In this document: positions 59,828 to 64,000 of the stretch, one piece after another
Layout: each line of letters opens with the position of its first letter
Numbering within the stretch: position 1 is the first letter of the stretch
Origin: an uncultured Actinomycetes bacterium
GTDB lineage: Bacteria > Actinomycetota > Actinomycetes > Nanopelagicales > Nanopelagicaceae
Direction: 5' to 3'
Assembly: GCA_937888825.1 (NCBI GenBank)
Contig: CALBFE010000099.1
Location: 91,896 to 155,895, forward strand
DNA: 64,000 nucleotides
Position numbers and translations under genes: made by a program
The notes under the pieces: generated by a model
What the model was told of the DNA's origin: nothing
Databases searched by the model: none
The model's input: the letters and a program-made list of their open reading frames with translations, nothing else

Positions 59828-60502
59828 ATGAGTGGCCAAACAAGCCCAGTTCCAGGTGATGATCTTCGCACCCGGGACTTAGTGGCGCGCTCCATTTTAG
59901 AAAATGGCCCATCAACGGCTGCAGTTCTTGGACAGCGTTTAGGTCTAACTCCAGCTGGTATTCGTCGCCACCTTGATCTACTTGTTGCAGATGGTGTTCT
60001 GCAGGCACGCGAACCGCACTCTGCGATTAATCGCGGCAGAGGTCGACCTTCAAAAGTATTTGTTATGAGCGATAAAGGCCGTGAACAGTTTGAACATTCC
60101 TATGATGATTTAGCCGTTGCTGCATTGAAGTTTATGTCGGCACAATCTGGTGCACACTTGGTTTCAGGTTTTGCGCAATTGCGCGCTGACGATATCGAAA
60201 GAAAAGCAACGCTTGCACTGGAGAAGAAAAGTAATAAGAGCGAAGGCCTCGCCCAATTCCTCACTGAACAAGGCTATGCCGCCAGTATTGCTAAAAAGCC
60301 AATGGGTGAAGAGCTGTGTCAACATCACTGTCCTATTGCACACGTTGCTTCAGAATTTCCTCAACTATGTGAGGCTGAGACTGAAGCACTCTCACGTATT
60401 TTAGGCACTCACGTTCAACGTCTTGCAACAATTGCACACGGTGATGGAGTGTGCACAACTTTTATACCCACAACAACAACGAAGCGAAAGGTACGCGCAT
60501 GA
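59828..60502 (+). CDS. sufR: SufR-like Fe-S-sensing transcriptional repressor
   Basis: DeoR/ArsR-like winged-helix regulator of the suf operon. The N-terminal helix-turn-helix (about 18-70) has [23 protein letters not shown] and the wing GRGRPSKVF. The C-terminal cluster-binding cysteines are in CQHHCPIAH and [10 protein letters not shown] start at ATG 59828 rather than the track's 59786, because TAGTGT sits seven bases upstream; GTG 59822 is an alternative. Length is 224 residues. It overlaps sufB by four bases, the standard actinobacterial order. Confidence 0.93.
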   Translation: MSGQTSPVPGDDLRTRDLVARSILENGPSTAAVLGQRLGLTPAGIRRHLDLLVADGVLQAREPHSAINRGRGRPSKVFVMSDKGREQFEHSYDDLAVAALKFMSAQSGAHLVSGFAQLRADDIERKATLALEKKSNKSEGLAQFLTEQGYAASIAKKPMGEELCQHHCPIAHVASEFPQLCEAETEALSRILGTHVQRLATIAHGDGVCTTFIPTTTTKRKVRA

Positions 60503-61908
60503 CTATCGCACATCCAGAACTCGAAGGTATCGGCAACTATGAATACGGTTGGTCAGATAAAAGTGATGCAGGCACAAACGCTAAGCGCGGCCTGAGTGAG
60601 GATGTCGTGCGCGATATCTCCGCTAAGAAATCCGAGCCACAGTGGATGCTAGACCTTCGCTTAAAAGGCCTTGCCTTATTTGAGAAGAAGCCAATGCCTA
60701 ACTGGGGCTCTGACCTTTCAGGAATCTTCTTTGATACGATCAAATACTTTGTGCGCTCCACCGAAAAGAAGGCTACAACGTGGGATGACCTGCCAGATGA
60801 AATTAAGAACACATACGATCGCCTAGGTATCCCTGAAGCTGAAAAGCAACGCCTGGTTTCTGGTGTTGCGGCTCAATATGAGTCAGAGGTGGTTTATCAC
60901 TCAATCCGTGAGGATTTAGAGAAGCAGGGCGTGATTTTCCTAGATACCGATAGTGCTCTCAAGCAGCACCCAGAACTATTTAAAGAGTACTTCGGAACAG
61001 TTATTCCAGTGGGGGATAACAAGTTCGCAGCTCTTAATACATCTGTGTGGTCAGGTGGTTCATTTATCTATGTTCCAAAGGGCGTTCACGTTGACATTCC
61101 TTTGCAGGCATATTTCCGTATCAATACTGAGAACATGGGTCAGTTTGAGCGCACATTGATTATTGCTGATGAGGATTCATACATTCACTATGTAGAGGGA
61201 TGTACTGCGCCTATTTATAAGTCAGATTCACTTCACTCAGCGGTAGTTGAGATCATTGTGAAAAAGGGTGCGCGCGTTCGTTATACAACAATTCAGAACT
61301 GGTCGAACAACGTTTATAACTTGGTTACAAAGCGCGCGACATGTGCTGAAGGTGCAACCATGGAGTGGGTCGATGGAAACATCGGTTCAAAGGTAACAAT
61401 GAAGTATCCAGCAATCTTTTTGATGGGTCCACATGCAAAGGGTGAGACCCTGTCTCTTGCCTTTGCTGGAGAAGGACAGCACCAAGATTCTGGTGCCAAG
61501 ATGGTTCACGCTGCGCCATACACATCATCATCTGTAATCTCTAAATCAGTTGCGCGAAATGGTGGACGTACTTCTTATCGTGGACTTGTTCAAGTCCAAG
61601 AAGGAGCACACCACTCAAAGAGCACAGTAAAGTGCGATGCACTTCTTGTTGACACAATTTCTCGCTCTGACACATATCCCTATGTTGATATCCGCGAAGA
61701 TGATGTCTCAATGGGCCATGAAGCAACTGTTTCTAAGATCTCTGATGATCAGCTCTTCTATTTGATGTCTCGTGGATTAACTGAAGATGAAGCTATGGCA
61801 ATGATTGTCCGTGGATTCATCGAGCCAATTGCGCGTGAACTACCAATGGAATATGCCCTAGAGCTCAATCGCCTCATTGAACTTCAAATGGAAGGTGCAG
61901 TTGGTTAA
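60499..61908 (+). CDS. sufB: Fe-S cluster assembly scaffold protein SufB
   Basis: Core scaffold of the SufBCD complex. It contains [39 protein letters not shown], and the C-terminal [42 protein letters not shown] 60499 overlaps the sufR stop and follows AAAGGT by seven bases; the track start at 60451 is inside sufR. Length is 469 residues, with no intein, unlike the interrupted SufB of M. tuberculosis. The gene is directly followed by sufD. Confidence 0.97.
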   Translation: MTIAHPELEGIGNYEYGWSDKSDAGTNAKRGLSEDVVRDISAKKSEPQWMLDLRLKGLALFEKKPMPNWGSDLSGIFFDTIKYFVRSTEKKATTWDDLPDEIKNTYDRLGIPEAEKQRLVSGVAAQYESEVVYHSIREDLEKQGVIFLDTDSALKQHPELFKEYFGTVIPVGDNKFAALNTSVWSGGSFIYVPKGVHVDIPLQAYFRINTENMGQFERTLIIADEDSYIHYVEGCTAPIYKSDSLHSAVVEIIVKKGARVRYTTIQNWSNNVYNLVTKRATCAEGATMEWVDGNIGSKVTMKYPAIFLMGPHAKGETLSLAFAGEGQHQDSGAKMVHAAPYTSSSVISKSVARNGGRTSYRGLVQVQEGAHHSKSTVKCDALLVDTISRSDTYPYVDIREDDVSMGHEATVSKISDDQLFYLMSRGLTEDEAMAMIVRGFIEPIARELPMEYALELNRLIELQMEGAVG

Positions 61909-62990
61909 TGTCAGTTTTAGCAACTAATTACTTAGTACCAACAGGGCGTGAGGAAGCGTGGAGATTCACTCCACTTAAGCGCTTGCGTGGTTTACACGAT
62001 GGCTCTGCGGCCGTCGGCGGCCGCAATTCCCTCGTAACTAAAGCTGGCTTACCAAAGGGTGCCAGCTTTACCCGTGAAGCTTTATCACCTCTTGCTGTGA
62101 GCGATGATGTAATCATTGAGCGCATCCGAGGAGAAGTTTCTGATGTTTCGCATTTAGCCATTGAGGCAAATGCAGAGATTGCCGAACCAATCTTTCTTAC
62201 TCGCTCAGCAGGTGCCTTAGATTCAGCGGAACTTTCCAGAGTGCGTATCTCACTAGGTAACCATGCTGTTGCAACAGTAATCGTTGAAAATGTTGGCGAT
62301 ACATTGCTGGCTGAGGATCTAGAGATTGCATTAGCTCCAGGCTCATCTCTAACTTTTGTATCTTTGCAAGAGTTTGATTCAAAGAGTGTTTACACAGCTC
62401 GCCACCATGCTGTGGTTGATAAGGATGCAACATTCAAATCAATCACAGTCACTGTTGGGGGAGATGTAGTTCGTATCTTGCCAACAGTGGAGTTCACAGC
62501 ACCTGGATCTTCAGCCGAACTTCTAGGTGTCTACTTTGCAACAACTGGACAGTTCTTTGAACACCGTATGCACGTAGATCATGCTGTGCCAAACGCAAAA
62601 TCGCGAGTGAACTTCAAAGGCGCACTTGCTGGAAAAGATGCTCACACAGTGTGGATTGGTGATGTTTTAATCCGCGCAGTTGCTGAGGGCACTGACACCT
62701 ATGAGCTCAATAGAAATCTTTTGCTGACAGATGGAGCACGCGCTGATTCTGTTCCTAATCTTGAAATCGAAACTGGTGAGATCGTTGGTGCGGGCCATGC
62801 AAGCACCACGGGCCGCTTTGATGACGAGCAGTTGTTCTATCTGATGTCACGTGGAATCACTTTAGAGAATGCCCGCCGACTTGTTGTGCGCGGTTTCTTT
62901 AATGAAATCATCACTGAAATCGGAAATGAAGAAGTACAAGAGCGCCTTATGGAGCGCATAGATGTCGAACTTGAAAGAGCTGGTGCGTAA
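61908..62990 (+). CDS. sufD: Fe-S cluster assembly protein SufD
   Basis: Partner of SufB in the SufBCD scaffold. Conserved C-terminal part: [48 protein letters not shown]. The N-terminal REEAWRFTPLKRLRGL is the usual SufD start. At 360 residues it is typical. The ATG shares a base with the sufB stop (TAATG). Bases 62014-62027 hold a GGCCGTCGGCGGCC inverted repeat inside the coding sequence, probably without function. Confidence 0.96.
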   Translation: MSVLATNYLVPTGREEAWRFTPLKRLRGLHDGSAAVGGRNSLVTKAGLPKGASFTREALSPLAVSDDVIIERIRGEVSDVSHLAIEANAEIAEPIFLTRSAGALDSAELSRVRISLGNHAVATVIVENVGDTLLAEDLEIALAPGSSLTFVSLQEFDSKSVYTARHHAVVDKDATFKSITVTVGGDVVRILPTVEFTAPGSSAELLGVYFATTGQFFEHRMHVDHAVPNAKSRVNFKGALAGKDAHTVWIGDVLIRAVAEGTDTYELNRNLLLTDGARADSVPNLEIETGEIVGAGHASTTGRFDDEQLFYLMSRGITLENARRLVVRGFFNEIITEIGNEEVQERLMERIDVELERAGA

Positions 62991-63287
62991 ATGGCCGACA
63001 TGATGTTGGATCAATTAGAGGTCGGCAAGCCGGTCAAGATTGAAAAAGATGGCAAAACCATCTGTGTTGCAAGAGTTGGCGATGAAGTATTTGCAGTTGA
63101 TGACACTTGTTCGCACTCAGAGGCTTCTCTATCAGAGGGTGAAGTTACAGATTTCAAAATTGAATGCTGGCTACATGGTGCTGAATTCGATTTACGTACC
63201 GGTGTGGCGTTGACCTTACCGGCAAATATAAGCCTTCAAACATATGCAGTGAAGATCGACGGAAATTCCGTCACGGTTCAGATTTAG
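62991..63287 (+). CDS. Rieske [2Fe-2S] ferredoxin-like protein in the suf operon
   Basis: A 98-residue Rieske domain protein with ligands Cys-x-His in DTCSHSEASL and Cys-x2-His in CWLHGAEFDL, the dioxygenase-ferredoxin subtype. It starts immediately after the sufD stop and sits between sufD and sufC. Similar genes occur in suf operons of many Actinobacteria. It may receive clusters from, or supply electrons to, the assembly machinery; its exact role is unknown. Confidence 0.92.
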   Translation: MADMMLDQLEVGKPVKIEKDGKTICVARVGDEVFAVDDTCSHSEASLSEGEVTDFKIECWLHGAEFDLRTGVALTLPANISLQTYAVKIDGNSVTVQI

Positions 63288-63311
63288 TACACGAGTAGAA
63301 GAGAGACAATA

Positions 63312-64000
63312 ATGAGCGTTTTAGAAATCCGCGGACTACAAGTATCAGTTAATACTGAAAATGGTAGTGTTGAAATTCTTAAGGGTGTTGACCTAACTAT
63401 TAAGTCTGGTGAAACACATGCAATCATGGGTCCTAATGGATCTGGTAAATCAACTCTTGCTTACTCCATTGCAGGCCACCCTAAATACACAATCACTAGT
63501 GGCTCTGTGACTCTAGATGGCGCAGATGTTTTGGATATGACTGTTGATGAGCGCGCTAAGGCGGGCTTGTTTCTAGCAATGCAGTATCCAGTTGAAGTTC
63601 CTGGAGTTTCAGTTTCTAACTTTCTGCGCACAGCAGCAACAGCTCTTCGAGGTGAGGCTCCAAAGCTTCGTACTTGGGTTGCAGAAGTTAAGGGAGCAAT
63701 GGAAGCGCTCAACATGGATCCAGCATTTGCTACAAGAAATGTTAATGAGGGATTTTCTGGCGGAGAAAAGAAGCGCCACGAAATCATGCAGCTAGAGCTA
63801 TTGAAGCCAAAGATGGCCATCTTGGATGAAACAGATTCAGGTCTAGATGTGGATGCACTACGCATTGTTTCTGAAGGTGTTAATCGCGCAAAGGCGAATA
63901 ATGACCTTGGGGTATTGCTTATCACTCACTACACGCGTATTTTGAAGTACATCAAGCCTGACTTTGTTCATGTTTTTGCTAATGGCAAAATTGTTGAAGA
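63312..64000 (+). CDS. sufC: Fe-S cluster assembly ATPase SufC (cut by window end)
   Basis: ABC-type ATPase of SufBCD. The frame starts at ATG 63312 (MSVLEIRGLQVSVNTENG) and stays open to the window end, about 229 codons of the usual 250. Walker A is GPNGSGKST, the SufC-type Q-loop region LFLAMQYPVEVPGVSV, the signature FSGGEKKRHEIMQ and Walker B MAILDETDSGLDVD are present. It is absent from the ORF track only because it is open at the edge. In related genomes sufS and sufU follow. Confidence 0.96.
   Translation, partial: MSVLEIRGLQVSVNTENGSVEILKGVDLTIKSGETHAIMGPNGSGKSTLAYSIAGHPKYTITSGSVTLDGADVLDMTVDERAKAGLFLAMQYPVEVPGVSVSNFLRTAATALRGEAPKLRTWVAEVKGAMEALNMDPAFATRNVNEGFSGGEKKRHEIMQLELLKPKMAILDETDSGLDVDALRIVSEGVNRAKANNDLGVLLITHYTRILKYIKPDFVHVFANGKIVE

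Overview
The window looks like chromosomal backbone of a small-genome, moderately low-GC actinobacterium. The best guess is the freshwater acI lineage (Ca. Planktophila / Nanopelagicales). This rests on the actinobacteria-specific genes (rbpA, whiA, a PriA-type hisA, a REC-ANTAR regulator of the PdtaR type, an IleS2-type ileS) combined with AT-leaning codons, very tight packing and few paralogues. From memory, gene order follows the Mycobacterium/Streptomyces backbone (lspA-dnaE-his-trp-lgt-pyk-pdtaR-polA-rpsA-coaE-uvrB-uvrA-uvrC-rapZ-yvcK-whiA-gap-pgk-tpi-secG-tal-tkt-suf), with most intervening genes missing. I could not run a search, so the genus is an inference.

Layout. 1-2.8 kb: 3'-truncated ileS on the minus strand with a translational T-box leader. 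2.8-8.6 kb: DksA/TraR-like protein with a histone-like tail, lspA, rluD, dnaE. 8.6-20.5 kb: one long, mostly overlapping run, hisD-C-B-H-priA-F-I, trpE-small ORF-trpC-B-A, a MauE/DoxX-like membrane protein, a DsbA-like thioredoxin and lgt. 20.5-28.8 kb: VIT-family transporter, gltB-gltD, pyk. 28.8-34.3 kb: an unusual short tRNA-Leu(CAA) one base before a PdtaR-like regulator, then a branched-chain amino-acid ABC system livK-(terminator)-livH-M-G-F. 34.3-38.6 kb: divergent thioesterase/polA pair and an MFS gene broken by one in-frame stop. 38.7-50.4 kb: rpsA, terminator, coaE, uvrB-uvrA-uvrC, rapZ-yvcK-whiA. 50.4-54.2 kb: structured leader, gap-pgk-tpiA, secG, rbpA. 54.2-59.7 kb, minus strand: ctaA-tkt-tal-pgi. 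59.8-64 kb: sufR-sufB-sufD-Rieske protein-sufC (cut by the window end).

How it works together. Nitrogen enters through GltBD glutamate and the Liv importer and feeds the His and Trp pathways; PriA probably covers both the HisA and TrpF steps. Pgi, Tal, Tkt, Gap, Pgk, Tpi and Pyk form much of central carbon metabolism. UvrABC and PolA supply excision repair, and SufBCD makes Fe-S clusters under SufR.

No insertion sequence, prophage, CRISPR array or integron was seen, and no gene-free stretch exceeds 300 bases. The most distinctive signals are regulatory: a repeated TAnnnT-N6/7-start-codon arrangement pointing to leaderless mRNAs, the ileS T-box, a dyad in the sufR promoter, a foldable gap leader and the tRNA/pdtaR junction.
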